64,000 nt of DNA from Gnetum montanum (GCA_015680685.1 MNCI01006577.1:60785-124784); one strand, 5' to 3'; counted from the stretch's first letter, positions 45,788 to 58,921 are shown. The notes: generated from the letters alone by a model not told the origin. Numbers and translations: made by a program.

Positions 45788-46653
45788 CAAAACATCATCA
45801 AATTTGGGCTTCTGGGTATCGATCATAAATTTATCTAAGTGTCAAAACTTGGAAAATTTCTCTAAGTGTTGATACTACGCTTGCCACTACTAGGACTACG
45901 CTCTACAGCATAGTCATTGTAGTTGACATAGGTAGTCAAGTCTTGTAAGATTTTTTCTAAGTGTCGATGATAGTTGTAGATTTTTCTAGGTGATGAACTA
46001 TGCTCCCCCTCTCGAGACTACACTCTAGAGCATAGTTAGCATAGTCTACACACTAATGACTAGTTTTTTCAAAATTGCCTAAGTGTCAAGGTAGAAGCAA
46101 TCAAGCCTGCTGAGCATGGAAAAACAGTTTAGCAGATTTTTCTAACTTCTGAGGCTATGCTTCCTACCACACTCCAGAGTGTAGTTAGTGTAGTCTGCAT
46201 GAAGACATCAATTTTTTCTAGATTTCTCTAAGTGTTTAAATTATGCTTTCCCTACTAGGACTACACTCCAAAGCATAGTCAACGTAGTCTACACTGGACC
46301 TCATATTTTGGCAAAATTTTTCTAACTCTCTTGGACTACGCTGCAGAGCATAGTTAGCATAGTCATGTAGAATTGCCTTCAAAAGTCTCCAAAACTTAGC
46401 ATTGGTTAGCATCTCAGCTCCAAAATTCCTTCAGCAAGCAAGATTAGCAAGTTTTGTCTCTTTTGCATCCCCCATTTGCCCCAAAATTGTACCTACACTT
46501 GACACCACTCGAGAGAGTGGGTAGCATAGTCTTGGAGTGTAGTCTCCCAAATTGCACTATTTTGCATTGTTTTCAAGTACTTTACAGTCTATTTGACACT
46601 TGTGCATGTAGTCTTGGTAGTGTAGTCATAGTTTGGTAGTTTCATAGGGTCCA
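45788..46653 (+). repeat. Element A 3' LTR, truncated
   Basis: It starts CAAAACATCATCAAATTTGGG (TG decayed to CA) and follows the 5' LTR to GTTTCATAGGGTCCATC. There it stops after 866 of about 1,660 bp. The 3' half with the TATA box is gone, so a deletion or later insertion removed it. Confidence 0.8.
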
Positions 46654-47890
46654 TCACAACAACAATAATGGTGCTGGGACTTGAATATGTGAATTTACTG
46701 GTTGTTAGCTAGATGATAGTTGGACAAGGATTGTTTGACATATCTAGGTCTTGAAAAGCTCTGGTCTTCATAGAGCTAATGCTCAATGTGATTCTATGCA
46801 TGCCTATCCAACCATGGTGTACTTCTTGAATGGTTTGAGTTGTGTCTCTTGCATGCTCCACTTGAGCTTGTTGGTAAGCTTAGGTTGCCTTTGGGGCAAC
46901 AAGGCTTTCAATGATAAGCTATGCAAAGGTGATAGCACACCAAATTTATAGATTCAAAGCCCTACATGAGCACATGCTTTTAGTGATTCATACCCCTAAG
47001 CATCACATCAATTGTTCTTGATGAAACATTATTCTATGTTTTCATTTCTAAGTTTAAGCATTTGGGATTAATGCATATGCTTAGAGTCTTCACATACAAA
47101 GATTTGGGCTTTTGCTAAGAAAGGAGACTCTAACTAGAGTTATGCATAATGGATAGCGAGGGTAGGATCAACTTTGCCATTGGCATAATTAGTACACAAA
47201 GGGAGGATGACACAATGATAAAATTTGTAATAATAGGTGCTGCAGTGGGCTTCTTCTCTTAGCTATATGTTAACAAGTTCAATTGCATGGTGTTTCTTGG
47301 CTTATTAGGTTGCTGAACGATGGTGGTTAATGAGAAAGCCAATCTACCATATTTGATTTGGCCCAAGTTTTATGCAGTTATGTATCAAGGCCCTTCCAAG
47401 CTAGCAAGCTCTATAGTTCATGTGGCCCTATTCCTTTATATATATATATATCTAACACCTTTTAAAAAGTTTTTATTTTATTTGTTCTATTTAAATTAAA
47501 AAGATTATACTTCAAGCCTTGCTTGGTTGATGTAGCATTGCCAATTCTCATAACCTTACATGGGGTGGCATAGTGCATAATCATATTTTAAATTCTATTC
47601 ATTATTGCTATTACTTTCATTTTATTGTCAAAGTAGGAGCTTCCATTACTTAGACGTTTTAGTTGTCTTATTAGTAGTTATGCACTTATGTTAAATAAGC
47701 GTTAGAGATTTTCCTTTTTCTTTTTTATGAATGATGATGTTGTTGGTTATGATTTGTGTATATAGATGCGAGGCATAAGATGGAGGAAGCCAAAAGAGGT
47801 TGGAACTTGAATAGGCTAGAGGGAGAGAGCTCCAAAAGATAAAAATTGATGGTGGATGAAAATGAGCAAAGGGGGGGAGGAAGGGAGGAT
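46654..47890. other. Unassigned 1.2 kb between elements A and C
   Basis: Includes (TA)n at 47,437-47,452 and a strongly purine-rich run (47,866-47,888) just left of the next LTR. I recognise no protein motif. The sequence around 46,690-46,950 has short open stretches only. Confidence 0.3.
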
Positions 47891-49952
47891 TGTAACACCC
47901 CATCCTAGCTAGGGTAGGGTGATGCCTATGATCAAGTGATCTTATAACGGAAGCACGATAATTAAAAACCAATAATGTGTAGAATAGATTATATTAAGGA
48001 AGGTCAAATGGTATAGAACTTTCCAACCACACAAAAAACTAAAAATACATTTTAATAGATAAAACAAATGCATGTCTCTACATAAGGCAAACTAGGCATT
48101 GCTTTGCTAAAACACAAAAAACACATAAACATCATCATCGTATATATAAGAGTACAAAGAGTTTCATACAACGCTCTCTAGTCGACACTATTGTACATGA
48201 AAATATACATTAATCAGGGACTAAAGATTTTTCCCTCCTCTACACTCTCTCTCTGTGCTCATCTAAGCTTTTGCACCTTTCACCTGTAATTAAATAAAGT
48301 TAGTACACAATTGAGTGGGAAGCCTTTACACTTCCCCTATTAGATGAAGTGTTGTACTGGAGGAGAGGAGTGGGGTATAAGGAAACTTGCAACAACTGTT
48401 AGTCTTATGCATGCTAAAAAAACACACACCATACCACCCATAATGCTAACATACTCTCATACAATCACACATAAAGCCACAGTTTGACATTGTCTATCCT
48501 GCCCATGTCATCGTACCCAAATAGTACATGACCCACACAATTAGAATACATATTATCAAAAATATGAATTGATATCATCATATACATAGCCCATGTGGTT
48601 GCTAGCATATTCACACTAAGTGTAGCATATGAAACATTGCCATTATGCCTATAGGTCTTTTATTTATCCAACCGATGCTAGGGTTTGTCAACCAGTAACT
48701 TGCAACCACTAGCCTTCTGGAGGGTTGGTGATAGGGATGAATGCAAAAGAGCTTGTGCTACAATAGGCCCCACAAATATCATATTCCAATCATACAAGTC
48801 TCATCAACACCACATATCATATTCTACAAGTCCACATCATCCCATATATTGCATATATCTTAATACATAATTCGTAACCAAAATCAGACAATTTCAGGAA
48901 ATAGACAAAATAACATGTCCAAGCTTAATCCTTGAGCTATCCACCCCACATGGCCACATTGCATAATCATATACACTAATCCAACATAAAAATATAGGAA
49001 AAGGTAAAGATAACCCACTAATTACAATTGTTGGGTAGAAAGGTCGAAATAAGTAGAAAATCCTCAAAAATCTAGTAGGCCTTTGTTTCTCTCCTAATAA
49101 GTTCTGCACCTATGTAGATATGACTATAACAATCCCAAATCTAGGTTCAAAGTAAGCAAAAACCATCCAGAAAGCTCAAAATTTAGAAAAATGTAGAATA
49201 GAAGAAGAAATTAGAAAGAAAAATAGAAGAAAATAGGCTCTTGTGTGTTTTTGTTAATGTGATAGAAAAAAATAGAATCCAAAACCAAATTTCTCTTGTA
49301 AGTAGTGGTGAGGCAATGAAAAAAGAATAAAGCTAAAAACAAAACTATGCTTTTAAGCATATGTTAGAAAACATAGGCATGCAACCTTTGGTTTTTTCTC
49401 CTTGGTGCATGTCACATGCAACCTAACGTTACTTTTTCTAACTTTATTTTATTTTCTTTTTTTTTTAATATGTCATTTTTATAAGTTAATATATTTTTCT
49501 CCTCCATAACTAATATCGTAAACTTTAATCATGTATAACAAACACACTAGGACTCCAAATCAAAATCCATTTCAACATACAAGATCCTTATCATACGCTC
49601 TACACATTCACATGCCAAAACCACACCCAAACATCACCCAACATAGTGCTATAGTACAAATTCCAAAATATAAAAATCACACATAAAGCATAAAAACATA
49701 TAGGATAGGTACTCTTGTATCTCAATCCAACACCCTTGCCAGCAACATCACCTATCTAACACATCACACAGTGCTAGTGTACATAATTATGCTACTTAAG
49801 CATGTAAAGACATCATACTCATAACATAAAGATGAAGCCTCATAACATATAAAATACATTAACTAATCCCCCATAACTCACTAGGACTCCACACATAATG
49901 TATAAATCATAAGCGTATGACCATACCTACTGTCTTGAGATGGGATGTAAGA
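47891..49952 (-). repeat. 3' LTR of Tekay/Del-like element C1
   Basis: In plus orientation it begins TGTAACACCCC and ends GATGGGATGTAAGA (TGTAACA expected). It aligns with 56,247-58,910 but lacks about 600 bp between 48,741 and 48,757 relative to that copy. A polypurine tract (49,953-49,965) lies on its right, so it is the 3' LTR of a minus-strand element. Possible target copy AGGAT at 47,886; the partner is outside the window or lost. Confidence 0.8.
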
Positions 49953-49965
49953 CTCTTCCCTCCTT
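49953..49965 (-). other. Polypurine tract of element C1
   Basis: Minus strand reads AAGGAGGGAAGAG directly before the LTR start (TCTTACATCC), as expected for second-strand priming. Confidence 0.65.
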
Positions 49966-51221
49966 GAGAATCTTCCTCCTGAAAGATCTTAGGATGAGCT
50001 ACGCACATCTTACTTCATCTTCCAAGTGGCCTTTAAAGATCCATGTCTACTCCATAAAATCTTAACCATAGGAATAACTTTACTGCGTAGCTATTGCAAC
50101 ATACAATCAACAATCTCTACTAGTTGCTAAACATAACTAACATCAGACTATAGTTGTATCCTTGAATGGTTAATTACATGATGTTTATCAGGAACATAAT
50201 GCTGTAGCATAGATACATGAAATACATCATGGACATGTGCCAAATGAGGAGGTAATGCTATCTGATAGGCCACTCTCCTAATCTATTGTAGCACTTGAAA
50301 TGAACCAATGTATCTAGAAGCCAAATTTTCCTTTTAGCCAAATTGAGTAAGGCTTTTCAAAGGGGAAACATGAAGAAATACATGATCTTTGACTGCAAAC
50401 TCTAGTGGCCTATGATGTCGATCAGCATATGCCGCTTGCCTATCCTGTGCAACTCTCAATCTATCTAGGATCTCCTAAATTTTCTCTGTAGTCTACTTCA
50501 CCAAATCTATGCTCACCTATTGACAATCTTCTATGGTATCCAAACATAAAGGTTTTCTACATGGCCTACCATATAAAATCTCATATGGTGCTACTTGCAA
50601 ACTCTCTTGATAACTATTGTTATATGCAAATTCAACTAATGGTAGCATTTGATCCCAACCTTTTGTATGCTGCAATGCATAGGCTCTCAACATGTCTTCT
50701 AGAATTTGATTCACCTACTCAGTTTGATCATTAGTTTGTGGATGATATGCTGAGCTTATATTCAACTTTGTACCCATCTACTTTTAAAATGCCTGCCAAA
50801 AGTGTGACATGAATTAAACATATTTATTACTAATAATCCATTGTGGCACACCATGCAATTACACTATTTCTACAAGAAAGAGATGTGTAGTTTCTACTAT
50901 ACTTACTAATGATTGTGTGGTGAGGAAATGGGCAAACTTTGTCAACAAATCAGTAACTACTAATATAGCATCATGACCATTACGTACTTGTGGAAGACCA
51001 ACAATGAAATCCATACCAATGATATCCCATTTCCATTGGGAAATATTGTGGGAATGCAAATATCCCCTTGGTCTTTGATGCTCTTTCTTCACCTGTTGGA
51101 AAATTAAACATCAAGATACATACTCTCCTATTTTTCTCTTCATACCAGGCCACCAATACATCCATTGTAAACTCTGGTATATTTTTTAACTACCTAGATG
51201 CATTTGGTATCTACTCATGTG
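49966..51221 (-). pseudogene. Element C1 integrase and chromovirus C-terminus
   Basis: Read from right to left: the zinc-binding region is decayed, then HQRPRGYLHSHNISQWKWD (near 51,080) leads into the catalytic core. IIGMDFIVGLPQ (first Asp) and ILVVTDLLTKFAHFL follow. EDMLRAYALQHTKGWDQMLPLVEFAYNNSY (50,690) and YEILYGRPCRKPLC are classic for Tekay/Del elements. The C-terminal part near 50,330-50,200 has HVHDVFHVSMLQHYVP. The end (about 50,070-50,000) reads KVIPMVKILWSRHGSLKATW, which resembles the chromodomain-bearing tail of chromoviruses. Stops are TAG/TAA for Gln. A solo LTR splits the gene at 51,222-51,226. Confidence 0.8.
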
Positions 51222-51226
51222 GGCCT

Positions 51227-52420
51227 TAAAACACCGTGAAATTTTGAGACCTCTATGATTCAACAAAGTCTTGAAGTTTACGTAAAGGATTTCCACAAGT
51301 GGCACATTTCAGATAGTCTTCTTTCAGCATAAGGCCTGTTATGCTACGCTATGCAGCATAGTGTAATAGACTATAGAAGGACTGAATAGAAACAAGGGAT
51401 GTGCAACAACAACACTTCAATTTTGCAAGTTAGCTATGTTACGCCGTGTTACGCTATGCAGCGTAATGTAGCATAACGCAGCATAAAGCAGCATAACGCA
51501 AGCAGACAATTGATTTAATCACAACAATGGAGATATTAAAATTTAAGCATTGGCGGTTCTTACACCATGATACACTCTCTAGCGTATTATAGCGTAACCA
51601 TAGGATAGTTTGTTACTGAAGCACCAATGAGGGTAGATTGCGACACACTATGCTTCAGAGCGTAGTGTAGCATAACACTACAACCTTTAGCTATGGCACA
51701 TCAGGTCAACGATATTCTGTGGGCCTAGGACATGCATCATCTAAGCCACATTCTTCTCTTAACCCTAATCTTATAAATACCCCAGTTGACAATAATTAAG
51801 GGTTGGCAATTTTTTTGGTTGACTGCTGTTGGCAATTGTTGAAAATTTTTGGCAAAGATTAGGGAGAGAAAAAAAGAGAATCAGCAATCAAAAGAACATC
51901 AACGATGAACAACAAGAGCTTTTGATCAGAAACTTCGAGTTAGCAGACACTTTGCTTCGAGTCTGACTCCCTTGTGCCCAGATTGGCTAGAACAAGGTAG
52001 ATTGGTCTTTGCTTGTTTCATCTCTGAATAGCTTTCTTGTTCTTGGCGTGTGCTTCGTCTAAACCGAAGTCTGCTACAATCATTGTATTTAATGTATCTG
52101 TTTATAAGCTAAATCCTAGACCTAGGGATTGCACATTCTTTAAATTTAGTTTATTGCATCATATTTACATAGATTTTACAATTGTTTACATCATTCTCGT
52201 TGTCTTCGAGATTACCGATATCTTATCTCCCCATCGAAATCGTCATCTCATGATCTAATCATTACAAAATTTGCTGATTAAGTAAGTCCCTATCTGATCA
52301 ACAAGACCATTCAGGGCACCTTAGATTCGTTTTCTCTAGCATGGCCCTCACACGGGGTTGGAACTGTGTACACAAAAATCCCCTCGGTGTTTCCAACAAC
52401 CAACGTTTTCTATCGTTACA
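51227..52420 (+). mobile_element. Solo LTR of an A/B-related Tat family, target duplication GGCCT
   Basis: 1,194 bp, from TAAAACACCGTGAAATTTTG to TTCTATCGTTACA, flanked by perfect GGCCT (51,222-51,226; 52,421-52,425). The sister copy of the host element has the uninterrupted site GTGGGCCTCATCC at 60,164. TATA box at 51,772-51,779. 'caacaagaccattcagggcacc' (52,299) matches the A LTR at 20,879. U3 (51,330-51,510) is packed with GTTACGC/GCGTAAC/GCATAACGC words. Confidence 0.9.
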
Positions 52421-52425
52421 GGCCT

Positions 52426-52800
52426 CATCTATCAACTAAATTTGTAGAGCTTTTGGAACACATATTTGATCATCCCTCCTTAATACCCCATGACTATCCA
52501 CAGACACTGGCCCATCAAAGGTAATCTGTTGCATCAATGCTTGACACTAGGGATTATGTCATTATTGCTCTCCTATCTACTCTTGCAAATATGATTAAAT
52601 TATCAAGTTATTAAGCTTACTTTCCACCCTACTTAATGCATTTGCTACTTTTTTAGTCTTGCCAGGCTTGTATTTAATAGTGAAATCAAAATCAATAAGC
52701 AATTATTTATGTTGTCGTAGGTTTAATTGTGGTTGACTCATAAGATATTGGAGGCTCTTATGGTTAGTTCAAATAGTAACATGCTTTTCATATAGATAAT
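52426..52800 (-). pseudogene. Element C1 RNase H, downstream part
   Basis: The minus strand reads [20 protein letters not shown] (about 52,760) and KYKPGKTKKVANALSR (about 52,660), the conserved second half of gypsy RNase H. It is separated from its first half by a solo LTR at 52,801. It then passes into the integrase lead-in. Confidence 0.75.
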
Positions 52801-53342
52801 TGATGAGTCATGAATTTTCTGGTTGTGATATCGCTACTGTGATATCACAACCGTGATATCGCAAGGGCTACGATATCGCGTATGCGATATCGCAGCCTGC
52901 CACAATGTCTCTAAATAAGAGGCAGCTTTCCGAGTTTTAGGAATCTAGTTTTAGTCCCTTAGTGGAACTCTAGCAATTTTACCCTTCCAGAGATAGAATA
53001 TTTTCTAGTGTCTACCTGTAGTGTGGTGATTGTAATTGTACAACATCCTTTATTCGAGTGTGACGTACTTGGACACGCACATGACCAGAAATAAAGATCG
53101 AGATTACTTCATCATTGTAGCATTCACTTAGTTTAATTATTTAATTAATGTTATTTACTGCTTTCCTAGTTAATCTCTCTCACCCTTAAACTCATGTTAA
53201 ATCGCGGAATGAGTACGANCAACTACGACCTAAGGCTAACTATCTAGATGTCATAACTAGTCCATCTGCAGAGTTCAATCAGATCGTGTGTGTAATGCTC
53301 GTATTCGTATGGTTGAGTGTAGGGGTACCTCGCCACTCATCA
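52801..53342 (+). mobile_element. Solo LTR of the TGATGAG family, target duplication ATAAT, with internal gap
   Basis: It starts TGATGAGTCATG and ends CGCCACTCATCA, flanked by perfect ATAAT (52,796-52,800; 53,343-53,347). The intact site is visible in the sister element at 60,540-60,556. It has AATAAA at 53,090-53,095 and GATATC palindromes (52,829-52,898). It measures 542 bp where the family has 900-1,000. The N at 53,219 falls where some 400 bp of LTR sequence is missing, so the gap is larger than one base. Confidence 0.9.
53219..53219. other. Single N: assembly gap inside a solo LTR
   Basis: Sequence jumps from 'gagtacga' (matching 557-564 of LTR 1) to a part homologous with the last about 120 bp of the LTR, skipping the middle. 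Confidence 0.7.
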
Positions 53343-54430
53343 ATAATGCTACCAAATCTTCAATGCAAAGTCACAACATCTAATTCAGATCATGCATAGG
53401 ATATCTAATTTCATGTGGCCTTAATTGGTGAGATGCATAAGCTACAACCGTTCCATCCTGCATCAACACACAACCAAATCCATCCGTAAAGCATTAGTAC
53501 TAACATCATCTGGATGTTCTGGTGTAGGAGATATTAACACTAGAGCAATCACCAATCTATGCTTCAACTCTTCAAATATAGCTTGACAAGCTAGGCCCTA
53601 AGTAAAGTTAGTCTCCTTCCTCAGCAATCTGGTCAAAGAAGATGCTATGTGGGAAAAATGTTCCACAAACCTTTGGTAAGATCCTGTTAAGCCTAAGAAG
53701 CTTTGTATCTCCACTACTAAGTGTAGCATAGGGCAATCATGAATGACTACAATCTTTGCAGGGTTTACAGAGATACCAACTCTTGACACCACATGTTCCA
53801 AGAACTAAATATTTGATTGCCAAAATGAATACTTGGATGGTTGAGCATATAATTGGTACTTCCTTAAAGTTTGTAAAACCATCCGCAAGTGCTCTACATG
53901 AAATTTCTCATCAAAAGAATATACTAGGATATCATCTATGAACACAATCACAAACTGATCTAGGAATGGCTACATCATAGTATTCATGAGATGCATGAAA
54001 AATACTAGTGCATTTGTCAATCCAAAGGGTAGCACCAAAAACTCATAATGGCCATATTGTGTTCTAAATGCTATCTTTGACACATCCTATTCATGAACCC
54101 GCACTTGATGATACCCAGACTTGAGATCAATCTTTGAAAATACATGATTTCCCTGAAGTTGATCCAAAAAGTCATCAATGTGTGGCAGATGATATTTATT
54201 TTTCACAGTCACTTGGTTTAACTACCTATAATCTATGCATAGTCATAAACCCCCATTATTCTTTTTAACAATTAGCACTGATGCATACCATGGTGATACA
54301 CTAGGTCAAATAAAATCTTTATCTAGTAATTCTTGTAGTTGAATCTTTAGCTTTGCTAGCTCTATGGGAGACATCCTGTGTGGAGCCTTTGAAATAAGCT
54401 CTGTACTAGGTTTAAGTTTAATCTTGAACT
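53343..54430 (-). pseudogene. Element C1 reverse transcriptase and start of RNase H
   Basis: Minus-strand Tekay/Del-like RT. Lead-in [20 protein letters not shown] (54,365). Fingers and palm: LCIDYR (catalytic-domain start), [28 protein letters not shown] (54,170), [21 protein letters not shown]. The active site FIDDILVYS (53,925) is intact. Connection VVSRVGISVNPAKI then SFLGLTGSYQRFVEHFSHIA (53,690). RNase H begins near 53,580 and is cut by the solo LTR at 53,343. Damage is TAG/TGA stops and a few indels. The order gag-pro-RT-RH-INT with FIDD fits Ty3/gypsy. Confidence 0.85.
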
Positions 54431-54689
54431 CAATCTCTTGCCTTGATGGAAAACTCAGTAATTTTGACTAGAATACATTAGAGAATTTGTGAACCACAAG
54501 AATTTGATCTATCTCCACCATATCTATTTTATAGATTGTAGACACAAAGCACTCATGCCCTTCTTGAAGCATCCTATGATACATCTAAGAGAACAAATCT
54601 AGGTGCATAGTCCTCGAATGAGCTTGTACCTCAAACAGAGCATCCTTGATTGATTGTAGTCATAGGAGCTTTTGTTGACAGTCCAAACT

Positions 54690-55040
54690 AGCATTAACCT
54701 ACGACAACCAATCCATCCCAAAAATTACATCATATATCCCAAGATCCATAACATTTAAATCACTAACCCATTGCACACCTTCCAATTCTACTAGCACACC
54801 TATACACACCTGATCAACTCGAGTTTCATGATCCCCAGTAGAAGATACTATCAACCCAGGAGAAAGAGAATGACATGCAAGAGCTACATGATGTGCAATC
54901 ATAGGATCTATGAAATAATATCTAGCACCTAGATCAAATAACATCAACACAGTAAAGCTTAAAATCACACCTCCTATCTCCATCACTATGTTTAGTTGCA
55001 CATTCAAAGGCTGGTCTATTAAGGCATACATCCATCCCTG
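54690..55040 (-). pseudogene. Element C1 protease
   Basis: A 110-codon open stretch (55,031-54,699). The catalytic motif reads LMLFDLGARYYFI, where family members have Asp-Ser-Gly-Ala; the Ser is Leu here, and the Asp and Gly remain. It ends with DVIFGMDWLS, the standard gypsy protease close. Hydrophobic strands in between fit the retropepsin fold. It lies between gag and RT as expected. Confidence 0.8.
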
Positions 55041-56167
55041 AGTCCTCTAGTCCCCTCCTCTGGGTTCAGTGAGTGTTGCTCCACATCCACCCTAAACTAG
55101 AGGGCACTATTCTCAGCCTCTACCTCCTCCACTATTACTTGCCTACTTTGGGAACTTCCGAGATTGATGCCTTGGTTGCCTACATGCAAATTAATTTTGG
55201 AAATCCCTCTATAGATGACCAAGCTACCCATATTTATAATAAATAGTAGTTCCATGACTAGCTCCAATAGTAGGACCATGAGTAGTTGTTGGATGCTCTC
55301 CTCCATGGCCACAAGCTTGCTTAGAGGGGCAAGGCCTCCCTCCAAATGTTGGTATTCTCTTTTGCCCTATCACCTCTCTCTATGTGCTATATCTTCTTGT
55401 TGACTCCTCTCAAAATCCATGGCTACTAATCTAGCTTCATCATAGGAAGTCAATCTGAGAGGTAATAGGTGATCCTTCAAAGATGGCCTCAACCCTTGAA
55501 AAAACTTGTTCACCCATGCTCAAGCATCTATTTGCATATAAGGTACATAACTACTCAGCTCAGAGAAATTAGCATCATACTCCACCATAGACTAACTACC
55601 CTGATACAAATGGTAGAACTTGTCTTCCTGGGCCTATGCATATTGGGTAGACACATAACAACCTCTAAAAGATGCTAGAAAATCATCCCATGCCACATTT
55701 TGACCAGTCCATCCCTTGGCCTGCTCTTCAATCATCCACTAATGCCGAGCAGTACCAACTAATTGATAAACTACCAAGTAAGTCTATTGAACTAATGAAG
55801 AATCCATCAAATAAAAAGCCTTTTATAATTCCTCGAATCACTCTATAGCTACTATGGGATCCTTAGTGCCATCAAAGTTAGGAAGTCCCAACTTCTGAAA
55901 TTGCTCTACCAGTTGCCTATTGATAGGCTACCTATTTGATTTTCTTGAGCCTCCACTACTACTACCACTTCCCACTTCCCTGATCATGGGAACGAGAGAA
56001 TCACTAGCTATAATATGCTGCTACAGGATCTACAAAAATTGTTGTATAAGAGTTGGTTGCCTATTTGTAGGACCACTGCTAGATGTTTAAGGAGGCTACT
56101 CTTGTCCATCATTAGGCTCTTTTGGTTTGCAGGCCCCACCAACATCATGACCACGTATACTATACAT
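55041..56167 (-). pseudogene. Element C1 gag
   Basis: Start ATG at 56,167 (MYSIRGHDVGG), 64 bases after the primer site. Gly/Ser-rich linker (55,960). The core begins QFQKLGLPNFDGTKDP (about 55,895) and runs through WDDFLASFRGCYV (55,690), LRPSLKDHLLPLRLTSYDEA (55,480). The zinc knuckle near 55,235 reads YYKYG-LGHL-RDFQN, so the Cys residues have become Tyr/Phe by G-to-A type changes. Many TAG for Gln. Length and order match Tekay/Del gag. Confidence 0.8.
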
Positions 56168-56230
56168 CTCTATAACCTAAAATCACAAATGGATAAGTAC
56201 CCCAACCATCATACAACATTAGAGTAAACT

Positions 56231-56243
56231 AGCTTTGATACCA
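56231..56243 (-). other. Primer-binding site, initiator tRNA-Met type
   Basis: Minus strand reads TGGTATCAAAGCT, one base from the common TGGTATCAGAGC, three bases from the LTR end. It fixes the LTR at 56,247-58,910 as the 5' LTR of C1. Confidence 0.8.
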
Positions 56244-56246
56244 CAA

Positions 56247-58910
56247 TGTAACACCCTACCCTAGCTAGGGTATAGTGATGCCTAGGATTAAGTGATCTTA
56301 TAATGAAAGCATGATAACTAAAAACCAATAATGTGTAGAATACATGATATTAAGAAATGTCAAATGGTACAAAATGTTCTGACCACACCAAAAACTAAAC
56401 ATACATTTCAATAGATTAAAAATATGCATGTCACTACATAAGGAAAACTAGGCACTACTCTGCTAAAATACAAAAAACACATAGACATCATCATCATATA
56501 TATATAAGAGTATAGAGAGTTTCATACAATACTCTCTAGTCCACACTAATGTACATGAAAATATACATTAACCAAGCACTAAATATTTTTCTGTCCTCTA
56601 CTTTCTCTCTTCGTGCTTGTCTAGGCTCCTATGCCTTTTACCTGTAATTAAATAAATTTAGTACATAAATAAGTGAAAAGCCTTTACACTTCCCTTGTTA
56701 GATGGTTGACAAGTCATGCACTAGAGAAAAGGAGTGGGGTACAAGGCAACCTGCAACAACTATTAGTCTTACACATGCTCAAAACAACACACATCTTATC
56801 ACCCATAATGCTAACATACTCTCATACAATCACAGATAAATCCATGGTCCAACATTATCTATCCTGCCCATGTCATCATACCCAAATAGTCCATAACCCA
56901 TATAATTAGAACACATATTATCAGCAATATGACTCATGAACTGATACCATCATATACATAGCCCATGTGATTACTAGCATATTTGTGCTTAGTGTAGCAT
57001 ATGAAACATTGCCATTATGCCTACAGGTATTTTATTTATCCAACTAATGCTAGGGTCCATCAACTTGTGACCCGCGATCACTAGCCTTCTAGAGGACTGG
57101 CGATAAGGACAAACACACCTATGCCATGTACTATTCGTAGGGATGAACACACCTATAGTCTTCCACTCTTAGGATGAGGCCTAAGATAGGAGCCTCATTG
57201 ATGCATCATAGTGGGGGTCGATCCATATTACCTCTAGGGGGCCGCATCACTAATCGGTCCACACCCTCATGCTAGCACCACTTGCCAACAACTATCACAG
57301 CAACTTCACCAAAACATGTACACAGTTTGGCTAGCTTAAGCCAACACGTCATAAGCATAACACATCCAAATAAACATAATCACACATATTCACCCCAAAA
57401 GTTATATTCATTCCATGAAAATAATACCATAATGCGCCAAAACAACATGAATAGCTCGATATGATAAAACAATACCATATTTCTTAGATAACATGTACTT
57501 CCATACAAATGACCACTATAATAACCTTCAAAATGATATATGCCCAAAGAGAAAACTAATCCCATAATTAGAAAGTACTTCCCAAAATGATCCCAATGAC
57601 ATTAATTTTACCTAAATTAAACTCCTTGAAGCAAAGTTATGCATGTTCAAAGTTTCATTAAGAAAATAATATTTAATTACCACCTTGAAGGATTGGAACT
57701 CCCAAAAGTGCTTGTGCCCTAATAGGCCCCACAAATATCATATTCCAATCATACAAGTCTCATCAATACCACATATCATATTCTACAAGTCCACATCATC
57801 CCATACATCACATATATCTTAATACATAATTCGTAATCAAAATCATACAATTTTAGGAAATAGACAAAATAACATGTCTAAGCTTAATCCTTGAGCTATC
57901 TTCCCCACATGGCCACATTAGATAATCATGTACACTAATCCAACACAAAAATATAGGGAAAAGGTAAAGACAACCCGCGAATTATAATCGTTGGGCAGAA
58001 AGGCCGAAACAAGTAGAAAATCATCAAAAATATGATAGGAATTTATTTTGCTCCCAATAAGTTTTGCACCTGTGTAGGTATGACTACAACAATCCCAAAT
58101 CTAGGTTCAGAGTAAGAAAAAACCATCTAGAAAGCTTAGAATTAAGAAAAATGTGGAATAAAAGAAGAAAGTAGAAAGAAAAACAAGAGAAAATAGGCTC
58201 CTGTACATTTCTGTTAATGTCACAAAAAAATAGAACCCAAAACCCAATTTTTCTCATAAGCCGTGGTGAGGTGCTGGCAAAAGAATAAAGCTAAAAATAA
58301 AACTATGCTTTTAAGCATATGTTAAAAAAACATATACACACAACCTTTGGTTTTTTCTCCTTGGTGCACATCACGTGCAACCTAACGTTACTTTTTTAAA
58401 CTTTATTTTATTTTTATTTTTTTTAAATATGTCATTTTCATAAGCAAATATAGTTTTCTCCTTCGTAACGAATATCATAAACTTTAATCATGCATAACAA
58501 ACACATTGGGACTCCAAATCAAAATCCATTTGAACCTATAGGATCCTTATCATATGATCTACACATTCACATGCTAAAAGCATACCAAACATCATGCAAC
58601 ATAGTGCTATAGTACAAATGCTGAAATACCAAAATTACACATAAAACATACAAACATACCAAATAGATGCTCTTGTATCTGAATCCAACACCCCTACCAA
58701 CAACATCACTTGTCTAACACATCACATAGGGCTAGTGTACATAATCATGTTAGTTAAACATGTAAAGACATCATACTCATAACATAAAGATGAAGCCTCA
58801 TAACATATAAAATACATTAACTTGTCATCAACAACCCATTGGGACTCCACATGTAATGTATAAATCATAAGTGTATGACCATACCTACTATCTCTGGATG
58901 GGATGTAACA
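56247..58910 (-). repeat. LTR shared by tandem elements C1 (5') and C2 (3')
   Basis: 2,664 bp in plus orientation from TGTAACACCC to GGGATGTAACA. Left of it is C1's primer site; right of it is the 3' end of another copy's pol with a decayed purine tract (GTAGAAGAGAG, 58,911-58,921). One LTR thus closes two internal regions. It retains the 600 bp missing from the left LTR (57,140-57,710). Confidence 0.85.
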
Positions 58911-58921
58911 CTCTCTTCTAC

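Noticed and set aside
47860-47890. Purine-rich run left of the LTR at 47,891 read as a polypurine tract of a plus-strand element
   Set aside because: The primer site at 56,231, the polyprotein and the tract at 49,953 all put element C1 on the minus strand. The run is flanking sequence.
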